Below are positions 24,759-37,540 of a DNA stretch of 64,000 nt, in pieces. The stretch spans positions 1 through 64,000 of the forward strand of contig NZ_JANUGX010000036.1 of assembly GCF_024753245.1 (NCBI RefSeq), in the 5' to 3' direction. Source of the DNA: Massilia norwichensis. GTDB taxonomy: Bacteria; Pseudomonadota; Gammaproteobacteria; Burkholderiales; Burkholderiaceae_D. The translations under genes were made by a program, and so were the position numbers. Under the pieces are notes generated by a model. The model was not told the origin of the DNA, ran no database searches, and was given only the letters and a program-made list of their open reading frames with translations. How positions within the stretch are numbered: position 1 is the stretch's first letter; the number at the start of each line of letters is the position of its first letter.

Positions 24759-26135
24759 ATGGACACCGTTCCTGAAGCCCGCTCCGAAGCTGCCGCCGAA
24801 ACCGCCCCGGCGGCGGACGCGGCTCCCACTGCGCCGGCCAGCGTCCATCCGCACCTGCTGTTCTGGGTCCCGGCGCTGCTGCGCCTGAGCCTCGTGTTCG
24901 TGGCCGCCGGCGTCGCCTGGTGGCTGTTCGGCGTGGTGGCCGGGCTGTCGCTGGCGCTGCTGGTCACGGTGGCGCTGCTGGTGGTCCAGCTGTCCTACCT
25001 GCACCAGCTGGGCGAGTGGCTGCACCATCCGCACAGCAGCCGCCTGCCGGACGGCTGGGGTGCCTGGACCGACGTGTTCGCCCGCCTGTACCGGCTGCGC
25101 CGCGACGACGAGCGTCACCAGGAAGAGCTGGCCGAATGGCTGGCGCGCTTCCGCCAGGCCATGCAGCTGCTGCCGGAAGGCGTGGCGATCATGGACGACG
25201 TGCTGTTCCTGGAATGGTGCAACCCGGCCGCCGAGCGCCACCTGGGCCTGACCCTGGACAAGGACAAGGGCCGCCGCGTGACGAACCTGATCCGCCATCC
25301 GGAATTCATCGACTACATCATCCTCGGCCGCTACGAGCAGCCGCTGACGCTGGCGATCCGCAACCGCAAGCTGGTGGTGCAGGTGATCCCGTTCGAGAAC
25401 CGGCGGCAGATCCTGGTCACGCACGATGCCACCGAGACCGAGCGCCTGGAGGCGATGCGCCGCGACTTCATCGCGAATGCCTCGCACGAGCTGCGCACGC
25501 CGCTGACCGTGATCGTCGGTTTCCTCGAGATCGCGATGGCCGATCCCGGCATGATGGAGGCGACCCGCGTCGCCCACCTGAAGCTGATGACGGAACAGGG
25601 CCAGCGCATGCAGCGCCTGATCGAGGACATGCTGACCCTGTCGCGCCTGGAGTCGACCGAATTCCCGCTCAAACGCGAGCGGGTCGACGTGCGCGCCCTG
25701 GTCGAGCAGGTCGCGGAGGATGCGCGCGCGCTGTCCGGCGGGCGCCACGAGATCGAGTTCTCGGTCGAAGGGCCGGACGTGATGGGCAGCCTCGACGAGC
25801 TGCGCAGCGCCTTCGGCAACCTGGCCACGAATGCGGTGCGCTATACGCCCGAGGGCGGGCGCATCCTGCTGTCCTGGACCCGCGGCCCGAACGACCTGCG
25901 CTTCGCGGTGGCCGATACCGGCATCGGCATCGACGAGCAGCACATCTCGCGCCTGACCGAACGCTTCTACCGCGTCGACAAGAGCCGCTCGCGCGAGACC
26001 CAGGGCACGGGCCTGGGCCTGGCCATCGTCAAGCACGTGCTGCTGCGCCACGGCGGCAAGCTGACGATCCGCTCGGAGGCGGGGAAGGGGAGTGTGTTTA
26101 CGGCTTCCTTGCCGAATACGTCGCTGCCTGGCTGA
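24759..26135 (+). CDS. phoR: Phosphate regulon sensor histidine kinase PhoR
   Basis: A 458-residue inner-membrane kinase. Two close helices (about residues 30-75) leave almost no periplasmic domain, as usual for PhoR, which senses via PstSCAB-PhoU. A PAS domain follows (about 120-220), then the H box FIANASHELRTPLTVI with His243, the N box NLATNAVRYTPEGG, and G boxes (VADTGIGI; GTGLGLAIVKHV). Its Ala-rich N terminus is variable. It is the last gene of the pst-pho operon. Confidence 0.95.
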   Translation: MDTVPEARSEAAAETAPAADAAPTAPASVHPHLLFWVPALLRLSLVFVAAGVAWWLFGVVAGLSLALLVTVALLVVQLSYLHQLGEWLHHPHSSRLPDGWGAWTDVFARLYRLRRDDERHQEELAEWLARFRQAMQLLPEGVAIMDDVLFLEWCNPAAERHLGLTLDKDKGRRVTNLIRHPEFIDYIILGRYEQPLTLAIRNRKLVVQVIPFENRRQILVTHDATETERLEAMRRDFIANASHELRTPLTVIVGFLEIAMADPGMMEATRVAHLKLMTEQGQRMQRLIEDMLTLSRLESTEFPLKRERVDVRALVEQVAEDARALSGGRHEIEFSVEGPDVMGSLDELRSAFGNLATNAVRYTPEGGRILLSWTRGPNDLRFAVADTGIGIDEQHISRLTERFYRVDKSRSRETQGTGLGLAIVKHVLLRHGGKLTIRSEAGKGSVFTASLPNTSLPG

Positions 26136-26221
26136 CGACTGTGCGAGCTTAAGCCTCGCGACATCAACCGAAACCGGACTCGGGTTACAATCGTCCCTTT
26201 AGCGATTAAGCCCCCGGATCC

Positions 26222-27148
26222 ATGCTGTCTCGACGCTCCCTCCTGTCCGCCGCCGCGGCAAGCCTGCTGCTTTCGGCCTGCGGCTCCACCCCGACGCAAC
26301 CCACCGTCGCCGCCGTTCCGGCCCCGCAGCCGGTCCCGCGCAAGGTCAAGATCGGCCTCGCCCTCGGCGGCGGCGCCGCGCGCGGCTTTGCCCACATCGG
26401 CGTGATCAAGGCCCTGGAAGCCCAGGGCATCGTGCCCGACATCGTGGTCGGCACCAGCGCCGGCTCGGTGGTCGGTTCGATGTACGCCTACGGCTACAAC
26501 GGCTTCACGCTGCAGAAGATGGCGCTCGAGATGGACGAGGCCTCGATCTCGGACTGGGCGCTGCCTTTCTTCAGCAAGTCGCCCGGCGTGCTGAAAGGCG
26601 AAGCGCTGCAGGCCTACGTCAACAAGACGGTGCACAACCAGCCGATCGAAAAGCTCAAGATTCCCTTCGGCGCGGTGGCCACCGACCTGAAGACCGGCCA
26701 GCCTATCCTGTTCCGGCGCGGGAACACCGGCATGGCGGTGCGCGCATCGTCGGCGGTGCCGAGCGTGTACCAGCCGGTGACCATCGCCGGCAAGACCTAC
26801 GTCGACGGCGGCCTGGTGGCGCCGGTGCCGGTGCGTTTCGCCCGGGAGATGGGCGCCGAGTTCATCATCGCCGTCAACATTTCCAGCGCCACCGAGGCGC
26901 AGGCAACGGCCAGCTCGCTTGACGTCCTGATGCAGACCTTTACCATCATGGGCCAGCGCCTCAACCAGCACGAGCTGAAGGACGCGGACGTGGTCATCAC
27001 GCCGGCCCTGGGCGCGATGGGCAGCGCCGACTTCAACGGCCGCAACCTGGCGGTGCTGGCCGGCGAACAGGCGGCGGCGTCGGTGATGCCGCAGCTGAAG
27101 GCCAGACTCAAGGCCAAGCAATTGAGCCCGGCACTGGCCGGACAATAA
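26222..27148 (+). CDS. Patatin-like phospholipase lipoprotein (RssA/NTE family)
   Basis: A 308-residue patatin-family serine hydrolase. A lipobox (LLLSACGS) ends a short signal, so it is likely a lipoprotein. The catalytic dyad is present: GTSAGS for the Ser and DGG for the Asp, with the oxyanion loop GGGAARG. It probably hydrolyses phospholipids or acyl esters in the envelope. A TACAAT hexamer at 26186-26191 suggests its own promoter after phoR. Confidence 0.88.
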   Translation: MLSRRSLLSAAAASLLLSACGSTPTQPTVAAVPAPQPVPRKVKIGLALGGGAARGFAHIGVIKALEAQGIVPDIVVGTSAGSVVGSMYAYGYNGFTLQKMALEMDEASISDWALPFFSKSPGVLKGEALQAYVNKTVHNQPIEKLKIPFGAVATDLKTGQPILFRRGNTGMAVRASSAVPSVYQPVTIAGKTYVDGGLVAPVPVRFAREMGAEFIIAVNISSATEAQATASSLDVLMQTFTIMGQRLNQHELKDADVVITPALGAMGSADFNGRNLAVLAGEQAAASVMPQLKARLKAKQLSPALAGQ

Positions 27149-27179
27149 CAAGCACAATCTCGACATAAGGAAGAACAAG

Positions 27180-27590
27180 ATGCAAACCAAGCCCGTACTG
27201 ACCCTCGACGACGTCAAGAAGATCGCCGCAGCCGCCGAAGCCGAGGCGCTGGCCAACAAGTGGAACGTGGTCATTTCCATCGTCGACGACGGCGGCCACC
27301 TGCTGTGGCTGCAGCGCCTGGACGGCGCCGCGCCGATCTCGGCCTACATCGCGCCGGAGAAGGCCAAGACCGCCGCGCTGGGCCGCCGCGAGTCGAAGAT
27401 CTACGAAGACATGATCAACAATGGCCGCGTGTCCTTCCTGAGCGCGCCGGAACTGCAGGGCATGCTGGAAGGCGGCGTGCCGATCGTGGTCGAGGGCCAC
27501 ACCGTCGGCGCGATCGGCGTTTCCGGCGTGAAATCGGCGGAGGATGCGCAGATCGCCAAGGCCGGCATCGCCGCGCTGGCACTCGGCTGA
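27180..27590 (+). CDS. GlcG/HbpS family heme-binding-like protein
   Basis: A 136-residue protein of the GlcG/HbpS family (DUF336). Motifs include VVISIVDDGGHLLWLQRLDGA, AYIAPEKAKTAALGRRES, GGVPIVVEGHTVGAIGVSG and the final AEDAQIAKAGIAAL. Members bind heme or accompany small-molecule catabolism; the exact role is unknown. It lies 31 bp after the patatin gene with an AGGAAG ribosome site and may be co-transcribed with it. Confidence 0.85.
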   Translation: MQTKPVLTLDDVKKIAAAAEAEALANKWNVVISIVDDGGHLLWLQRLDGAAPISAYIAPEKAKTAALGRRESKIYEDMINNGRVSFLSAPELQGMLEGGVPIVVEGHTVGAIGVSGVKSAEDAQIAKAGIAALALG

Positions 27591-27636
27591 GCGTAATTTC
27601 CGAGCGGAACGGCAGGTGAAATGTAAGGACGCCCGA

Positions 27637-27665
27637 TTGCCGGGCAGCCCGAATCGCGCTATAAT
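27637..27665 (+). promoter_or_regulatory. Sigma-70 promoter of carAB
   Basis: TTGCCG (27637-27642) and TATAAT (27660-27665) are separated by exactly 17 bp, close to ideal. Transcription should begin near 27672, leaving a leader of about 147 nt before the proposed carA TTG start. It overlaps no gene. Confidence 0.75.
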
Positions 27666-27671
27666 TTGGAA

Positions 27672-27818
27672 GTTTAGCCATCACTCATCTGCCGTAGCGC
27701 ATACCCACTTCACCATACATCTGTTGACCTTCCGCCCCCGGTGTAACGACCGTTGCGGCGATCCCTGCAGGTCAGTCTGACGTGGCGCAGCTACGGCAAC
27801 CTTATTGGAGAGTTGCCC
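27672..27818 (+). promoter_or_regulatory. Long structured 5' leader of carA
   Basis: The leader contains nested complementary segments: TGCCGTAGC (27690-27698) with GCTACGGCA (27790-27798), TGACCT (27725-27730) with AGGTCA (27769-27774), and AACG (27745-27748) with CGTT (27751-27754). The outer helix ends only 8 nt before GGAG of the ribosome site. Such a fold could control carA expression in response to arginine or pyrimidine supply, but no known riboswitch is recognised. Confidence 0.5.
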
Positions 27819-28997
27819 TTGCCGCCATTTTTTTCTGGCCCAGCCGTTCCAGCCATCCTGGCCCTCGCAGACGGAACCATTTTCAAAGGATATTCGATCG
27901 GAGCCATCGGTCACACGACCGGTGAAGTGGTGTTCAACACCGCGATCACGGGCTACCAGGAGATCCTTACCGACCCCAGCTATTCGCGCCAGATCGTCAC
28001 GCTGACCTACCCGCACATCGGCAACCAGGGCGTGAACCCGGCCGACGTCGAGGCCTCGAAGGTGCATGCCGCCGGCCTGATCATCCGCGACCTGCCGCTG
28101 CTGGCATCGAACTTCCGCTCGACCCAATCGCTGTCGGACTACCTGAAGCAGGAAAACGTGGTCGCCATCGCCGGCATCGACACCCGCAAACTGACCCGCA
28201 TCCTGCGCGAGAAGGGTGCCCAGAACGGCGCCATCCTGACCGCGCAGCAGGGCCAGGAGCCGTCGGAAGCGCAGGCGCTGGAACTGGCGCGCTCCTTCCC
28301 TGGCCTGAACGGCATGGACCTGGCCAAGGTCGTCTCGGTGAAAGAGCCGTACTCGTTCGACGAGACCGAATGGAAGCTGGGCGAGGGCTTCGGCAAGCAG
28401 GACAACCCGCAATACCACGTGGTGGCCTTCGACTACGGCGTCAAGCGCAACATCCTGCGCATGCTGGCCGAGCGCGGCTGCAAGATCACCGTGCTGCCGG
28501 CCCAGGCGACCGCCGCCGAGGCGCTGGCGCTGAACCCGGACGGCATCTTCCTGGCCAACGGCCCCGGCGACCCGGCCGCCTGCGACTACGCGATCGAAGC
28601 GACCCGCGAAGTGATCGAAAAGGGCGTGCCGACCTTCGGCATCTGCCTGGGTCATCAGATCATGGCGCTGGCTTCCGGTGCCAAGACCGTCAAGATGAAG
28701 TTCGGCCACCACGGCGCCAACCACCCGGTGCAGGACCTCGACTCGAAGAAGGTCCTGATCACCTCGCAGAACCACGGTTTCGCGGTGGACTCCGCCACGC
28801 TGCCGGAAAACTGCCGCGTGACCCACGTCTCGCTGTTCGACAATTCGCTGCAGGGTTTCGAGCGCACCGACAAGCCGGCGTTCTGCTTCCAGGGCCACCC
28901 GGAAGCCTCGCCGGGACCGACCGACGTATCCTACCTGTTCGACCGTTTCATCAGCCTCATGCAACAAGCCAAAGCCAATACCCAGGAGAAGAACTAA
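27819..28997 (+). CDS. carA: Carbamoyl-phosphate synthase small subunit
   Basis: This subunit hydrolyses glutamine and channels ammonia to CarB for carbamoyl phosphate, the shared precursor of arginine and pyrimidines. The N-terminal domain starts AILALADGTIFKGYSIGA; the class I amidotransferase triad is in FGICLGHQIMAL (Cys) and GHPEASPGP (His, Glu). No ATG fits. A TTG at 27819, 8 nt after GGAG (27807-27810), gives 392 residues; a second TTG at 27813 is possible. carB begins right after the stop. Confidence 0.93.
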   Translation: MPPFFSGPAVPAILALADGTIFKGYSIGAIGHTTGEVVFNTAITGYQEILTDPSYSRQIVTLTYPHIGNQGVNPADVEASKVHAAGLIIRDLPLLASNFRSTQSLSDYLKQENVVAIAGIDTRKLTRILREKGAQNGAILTAQQGQEPSEAQALELARSFPGLNGMDLAKVVSVKEPYSFDETEWKLGEGFGKQDNPQYHVVAFDYGVKRNILRMLAERGCKITVLPAQATAAEALALNPDGIFLANGPGDPAACDYAIEATREVIEKGVPTFGICLGHQIMALASGAKTVKMKFGHHGANHPVQDLDSKKVLITSQNHGFAVDSATLPENCRVTHVSLFDNSLQGFERTDKPAFCFQGHPEASPGPTDVSYLFDRFISLMQQAKANTQEKN

Positions 28998-32228
<3,231 letters not shown>

Positions 32229-32265
32229 GCGTAACAGCAGTACAGCAGTACCAAGTTGTACGTCA

Positions 32266-32318
32266 AACCACACAGACCGCGCGGTGCACCGTGAGGTCTG
32301 TGTGGTTTTCACTTTTTT
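32266..32318 (+). terminator. Intrinsic terminator after carB
   Basis: AACCACACAGACC (32266-32278) pairs perfectly with GGTCTGTGTGGTT (32295-32307), then TTCACTTTTTT follows. The 13-bp stem should stop or attenuate transcription between carB and greA. Confidence 0.85.
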
Positions 32319-32330
32319 ATAGCGACGACC

Positions 32331-32804
32331 ATGAATACACCTCTGACCAAACACGGCGCCGAACTCCTGAAAGAAGAGCTGCACCAGCTCAAGACCAAGG
32401 AGCGCCGCAACGTGATCGATGCGATCGCCGAAGCGCGTTCGCACGGTGACCTGTCCGAAAACGCGGAGTACGACGCCGCCAAGGAGCGCCAGGCCTTCGT
32501 CGAAGGCCGCATCGCGGAACTGGAGCAGAAGCTGTCCACCGCCCAGGTCATCGACCCGACCACCCTCGACGCCGAAGGCCGTGTGGTGTTCGCCTCGACC
32601 GTCGACCTCGAAGACCTCGAGAGCGGCCAGAAGGTGACCTACCAGATCGTCGGCATCGACGAAGCGGACCTGAAGCTCAACAAGGTCTCCGTCACCTCGC
32701 CGATCGCGCGCGCCCTGATCGGCAAATACGCCGGCGACGTGGTCGAAGTGCAGGCCCCGTCGGGTCCGCGCGAATACGAAATCCTGGAAGTCCGCTATAT
32801 CTGA
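32331..32804 (+). CDS. greA: Transcription elongation factor GreA
   Basis: A 157-residue factor that enters the RNA polymerase secondary channel and stimulates cleavage of backtracked transcripts. The N-terminal coiled coil bears acidic tip residues in HGDLSENAEYDAAKERQ; the C-terminal globular domain has VTYQIVGIDEADLKLNKVSVTSPIARALIGK. carAB-greA order is common in proteobacteria. An 8-bp gap leads to the DUF4149 gene. Confidence 0.96.
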   Translation: MNTPLTKHGAELLKEELHQLKTKERRNVIDAIAEARSHGDLSENAEYDAAKERQAFVEGRIAELEQKLSTAQVIDPTTLDAEGRVVFASTVDLEDLESGQKVTYQIVGIDEADLKLNKVSVTSPIARALIGKYAGDVVEVQAPSGPREYEILEVRYI

Positions 32805-32814
32805 TCGGCGGACG

Positions 32815-33255
32815 ATGCTAGCCAACCTGCGCTTGCTGCTGGCGGCCCTGTGGGCGGGCAGCGTGTGGACGGTCAGTTACCTGGCCGCGCCGAGCGCCTT
32901 CGCGGCGCTCGACAGCACCCAGGCCGGCAACGTGGTCGGCATCATGCTGACCCGGCTGGCCTGGCTGTCGATGGCACTGGCGCCACTGCTGGCATTGCTG
33001 GTATGGCGCGCCCCGGAACTCGATGCCAGGCGTCGGCGCTGGCTGTACTGGCTGATCGCCGGCATGCTGGTCTGCAGCCTGGTCGTGTACCTGGGCCTGC
33101 AGCCGATGATGGCGGCGATCCGCGAAGTGGCCGGCCCCGCCGGCGTGCGGGCGTCGCCGCAGTGGGGAACCTTCGCGGCCCTGCATGGAGTGTCGCAGGT
33201 GCTGTACCTGGTCGAGACTGTGCTGGGTGCGATTCTGGTCGTGAAGGCCCGGTAG
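32815..33255 (+). CDS. DUF4149 (TMEM205-like) membrane protein
   Basis: A 146-residue membrane protein with four hydrophobic helices, matching DUF4149: LLLAALWAGSVWTVSYLAAPSAFAAL opens the fold and LHGVSQVLYLVETVLGAILVV closes it. Function is unknown. Its tight spacing after greA suggests co-transcription, seen in other Burkholderiales. It ends at a bidirectional terminator. Confidence 0.82.
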   Translation: MLANLRLLLAALWAGSVWTVSYLAAPSAFAALDSTQAGNVVGIMLTRLAWLSMALAPLLALLVWRAPELDARRRRWLYWLIAGMLVCSLVVYLGLQPMMAAIREVAGPAGVRASPQWGTFAALHGVSQVLYLVETVLGAILVVKAR

Positions 33256-33265
33256 GGCAGGTACA

Positions 33266-33295
33266 AAAAAACCGGGGCATGCCCCGGTTGATTTT
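33266..33295. terminator. Bidirectional intrinsic terminator
   Basis: AACCGGGGCA/TGCCCCGGTT (33270-33289) is a perfect palindrome with AAAAAA on the left and GATTTTT on the right, so it can terminate both the DUF4149 transcript and the convergent yhbY transcript. Confidence 0.85.
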
Positions 33296-33310
33296 TGAAG
33301 CGGCGCCGAA

Positions 33311-33781
33311 TTATTTGTTCAGCGCGTTCTTCTTGGTGCTGGCCTGGCGCGTTTTCGCGCGCTTGACGTTACCGCCCTGGGTCACGCGTTCGTTACCCTT
33401 CAGCAGGACCTTGGTGACGCTCGGCTTCTTGGTGCCGCTCGGGCTCGGCTTGACGATGGTGACTTCGCGCATGCCTTTGCCGGTCTTGGTCGAACGTTCC
33501 TTGACGGCTTCCTTCTTCGGGCGATACAGCACCAGCAGTTTGCCGATATGCTGTACGGGTGCCGCTTCCAGCTCTGCGCAGATCTGTTCGTAGATGGCGA
33601 TGCGCGCCTCGCGGTCGTCGCCGAACACGCGGACCTTGATCAGGCCGTGCGCGTCCAGGCTGGACGAGATTTCTTTCATGACGGATGCGGTCAGGCCGGC
33701 TTCGCCGATCATGACGACGGGGTTGAGCCCGTGAGCTTCCGCACGAAGGGCCGCGCGCTCGGCCGGTGTAAGTTTGATCAT
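33311..33781 (-). CDS. yhbY: YhbY-family ribosome-assembly RNA-binding protein
   Basis: A 156-residue protein with the CRM (CRS1-YhbY) RNA-binding domain in its first ~95 residues: LTPAERAALRAEAHGLNPVVMIGEAGLT and the strand LLVLYRPKKE. YhbY associates with pre-50S particles. The C-terminal ~60 residues are an extra Lys/Thr-rich tail (TKTGKGMREV; KRAKTRQASTKKNALNK), longer than in E. coli. It is divergent from rlmE, a normal pairing. Confidence 0.92.
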   Translation of the reverse strand: MIKLTPAERAALRAEAHGLNPVVMIGEAGLTASVMKEISSSLDAHGLIKVRVFGDDREARIAIYEQICAELEAAPVQHIGKLLVLYRPKKEAVKERSTKTGKGMREVTIVKPSPSGTKKPSVTKVLLKGNERVTQGGNVKRAKTRQASTKKNALNK

Positions 33782-33827
33782 AATGGTTCTTTTTTGATGT
33801 ACCTAATAAAAGCAGTATTTTACGCGA

Positions 33828-34475
33828 ATGGCCAAGAACAAATTCAATAAAAACTGGATACACGACCACATTAACGACCCGTATGTCAAATTGGCACAGA
33901 AAGAGGGTTACCGTGCGCGTGCGGCCTACAAGCTGAAAGAGATCGACGAGGCCGAGAAGCTGATCAAGCCGGGCCAGGTGATCGTCGACCTGGGCTGCAC
34001 GCCGGGCAGCTGGGGCCAGTACACCCGCCGCAAGCTGGCGGGCGGCGAGGAGGGCGGCATCAAGGGCACGATGATCGGCCTCGACATCCTGCCGATGGAG
34101 CCGATCGCCGACATGCACTTCATCCAGGGCGACTTCCGCGAGGACAGCGTGCTGGACCAGCTGGCCGGGATCCTCGGCGAACGCCAGGCCGACCTGGTGC
34201 TGTCCGATATGGCGCCGAACCTGTCCGGCATCCCGACGGCCGATGCGGCGCGCATGGAGCATTTGATCGAAATCGCTATTGAGTTTTCTCAAGCCCACCT
34301 CAAACCGTCCGGCGCATTGTTAGTAAAATGCTTTAAAGACATGGGCTTTACGCAAATCGTCGAGCTCTTCCGCAAAGAGTTCAAAGTCGTCAAGCAGATC
34401 AAACCGAAGGCCAGCCGCGACAAATCTTCGGAAATTTTCCTGCTGGGCCGCGGTCTCAAGAATCCGTCAGCATAA
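33828..34475 (+). CDS. rlmE: 23S rRNA (uridine-2552 2'-O) methyltransferase RlmE
   Basis: A 215-residue SAM-dependent enzyme (RrmJ/FtsJ) acting on U2552 of 23S rRNA in the large subunit. The N terminus ends DPYVKLAQKEGYRARAAYKLKEID, with the catalytic Lys; the SAM site is VDLGCTPGSWGQ and the catalytic Asp lies in LVLSDMAPN. LLVKCFKDMGF and KPKASRDKSSEIFLLGRG complete the K-D-K-E tetrad. It leads towards ftsH, its usual neighbour, here after a 246-bp gap. Confidence 0.96.
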   Translation: MAKNKFNKNWIHDHINDPYVKLAQKEGYRARAAYKLKEIDEAEKLIKPGQVIVDLGCTPGSWGQYTRRKLAGGEEGGIKGTMIGLDILPMEPIADMHFIQGDFREDSVLDQLAGILGERQADLVLSDMAPNLSGIPTADAARMEHLIEIAIEFSQAHLKPSGALLVKCFKDMGFTQIVELFRKEFKVVKQIKPKASRDKSSEIFLLGRGLKNPSA

Positions 34476-34721
34476 AAAATGCGGAAATTCACGGTCTTGC
34501 CCCTTGATATTCGACCGTATACCCACACATCGCCCAATGGATGGTGAGCCCGCAGCAATTATGCTTATTCGTGCGCGTCGGAAATAAAAAACCGTTATAG
34601 TGACGGGACAAGGATTCGAAGCGGGCTACACGAGCGGCAGTGCGTGGCACCGCCTGCTTATTGCGGTAAAATCCGCGTTTGAAACAATGGGAAAAGATGC
34701 GTCCGCATCAGAGGAGTTTTC
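34476..34721 (+). other. Intergenic region before ftsH
   Basis: About 245 bp with no gene. It is AT-richer in the middle and holds -10-like hexamers TATAGT (34596-34601) and TAAAAT (34667-34672), the latter about 50 bp before the ftsH start. Matching -35 boxes are poor. A GAGGAG ribosome site lies at 34711-34716. Confidence 0.45.
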
Positions 34722-36605
<1,884 letters not shown>

Positions 36606-36624
36606 TTCACGCCTGAGCTTCTCC

Positions 36625-36656
36625 AAAAGACACCCCGCGGGGTGTCTTTTTTTCTT
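36625..36656 (+). terminator. Intrinsic terminator after ftsH
   Basis: AAAAGACACCCCG and CGGGGTGTCTTTT form a 12-13-bp perfect stem followed by TTTCTTTC. It lies 20 bp past the ftsH stop and only 20 bp before folP, so folP probably depends on read-through or its own start. Confidence 0.88.
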
Positions 36657-36676
36657 TCTCAAATTACCTTTTTATC

Positions 36677-37516
36677 ATGCATTCCTACCTGCAATGCGGC
36701 CGTTTCGGCTTCAAGCTCGCCCAGCGTCCGCTGGTGATGGGCATCCTCAACGTCACCCCCGATTCCTTCTCCGACGGCGGCCGCTACCAGGGCCTCGAAT
36801 TTGCCATGGAGCGGGCCGAACAGATGATCAAGGATGGCGTCGACATCATCGACATCGGCGGCGAGTCGACCCGTCCCGGCTCGCCCAGCGTGCCGGTCCA
36901 GGAAGAACTGGACCGGGTGATGCCCGTGATCTATGCCTTGCGTGAACTCGGCCACGCGCTGTCGATCGACACCTGCAAACCGGAGGTGATGCGCGAAGCC
37001 ATCATCGCCGGTGCCGACATGATCAACGACATCAACGGCTTCCGCGCGCCTGGCGCCGTCGAAGCGGTGGCCGGCAGCGATGTCGGCCTGTGCATCATGC
37101 ACATGCAGGGCACGCCCCAGGACATGCAGGCCCAGCCCGTCTACCAGGATGTGGTGGAGGAGGTCGGCGCCTTCCTGCGCGAGCGTGCCGATGTCCTGCT
37201 GGCGGCCGGTGTTGCACCGGAGCGCGTCACGATTGATCCGGGATTTGGCTTTGGCAAGACTGTCGAGCATAATGTTGCCTTGCTTCGTAGCATTAACGAT
37301 TTGCAGCGCGAACTGGGCTTCCCTGTACTGGCCGGTCTGTCGCGCAAATCGATGATCGGCGCCCTGACCGGGCGCCCCGTCGAACAGCGCCTGGCCGGCA
37401 GCCTCGGCGGCGCGTTGGCTGCGGTAGCACAGGGCGCCCGCATCGTGCGGGTCCATGATGTGGCGGAGACGGTGGATGCCCTCCGGGTGTGGAATGCCGC
37501 AACCGCTGCAAACTGA
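36677..37516 (+). CDS. folP: Dihydropteroate synthase
   Basis: A 279-residue TIM-barrel enzyme joining pABA to dihydropterin pyrophosphate in folate synthesis, the sulfonamide target. Motifs are MGILNVTPDSFSDGG, DIIDIGGESTRPGS, the Lys of GLSRKSMIGALTGRP and the C-terminal RVHDVAETVDALRV. glmM follows 24 bp downstream, the standard ftsH-folP-glmM order. Confidence 0.96.
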   Translation: MHSYLQCGRFGFKLAQRPLVMGILNVTPDSFSDGGRYQGLEFAMERAEQMIKDGVDIIDIGGESTRPGSPSVPVQEELDRVMPVIYALRELGHALSIDTCKPEVMREAIIAGADMINDINGFRAPGAVEAVAGSDVGLCIMHMQGTPQDMQAQPVYQDVVEEVGAFLRERADVLLAAGVAPERVTIDPGFGFGKTVEHNVALLRSINDLQRELGFPVLAGLSRKSMIGALTGRPVEQRLAGSLGGALAAVAQGARIVRVHDVAETVDALRVWNAATAAN

Positions 37517-37540
37517 GCGAACAACTGAGAAGAGAGCAAC

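Noticed and set aside
27724..27780. Possible 18-codon Arg-rich leader peptide (TTG start, four Arg codons) in the carA leader
   Set aside because: Arg content is suggestive for carAB attenuation, but there is no ribosome site, the start is TTG, and the Arg codons are scattered. Kept only as an alternative to the folded-leader idea.
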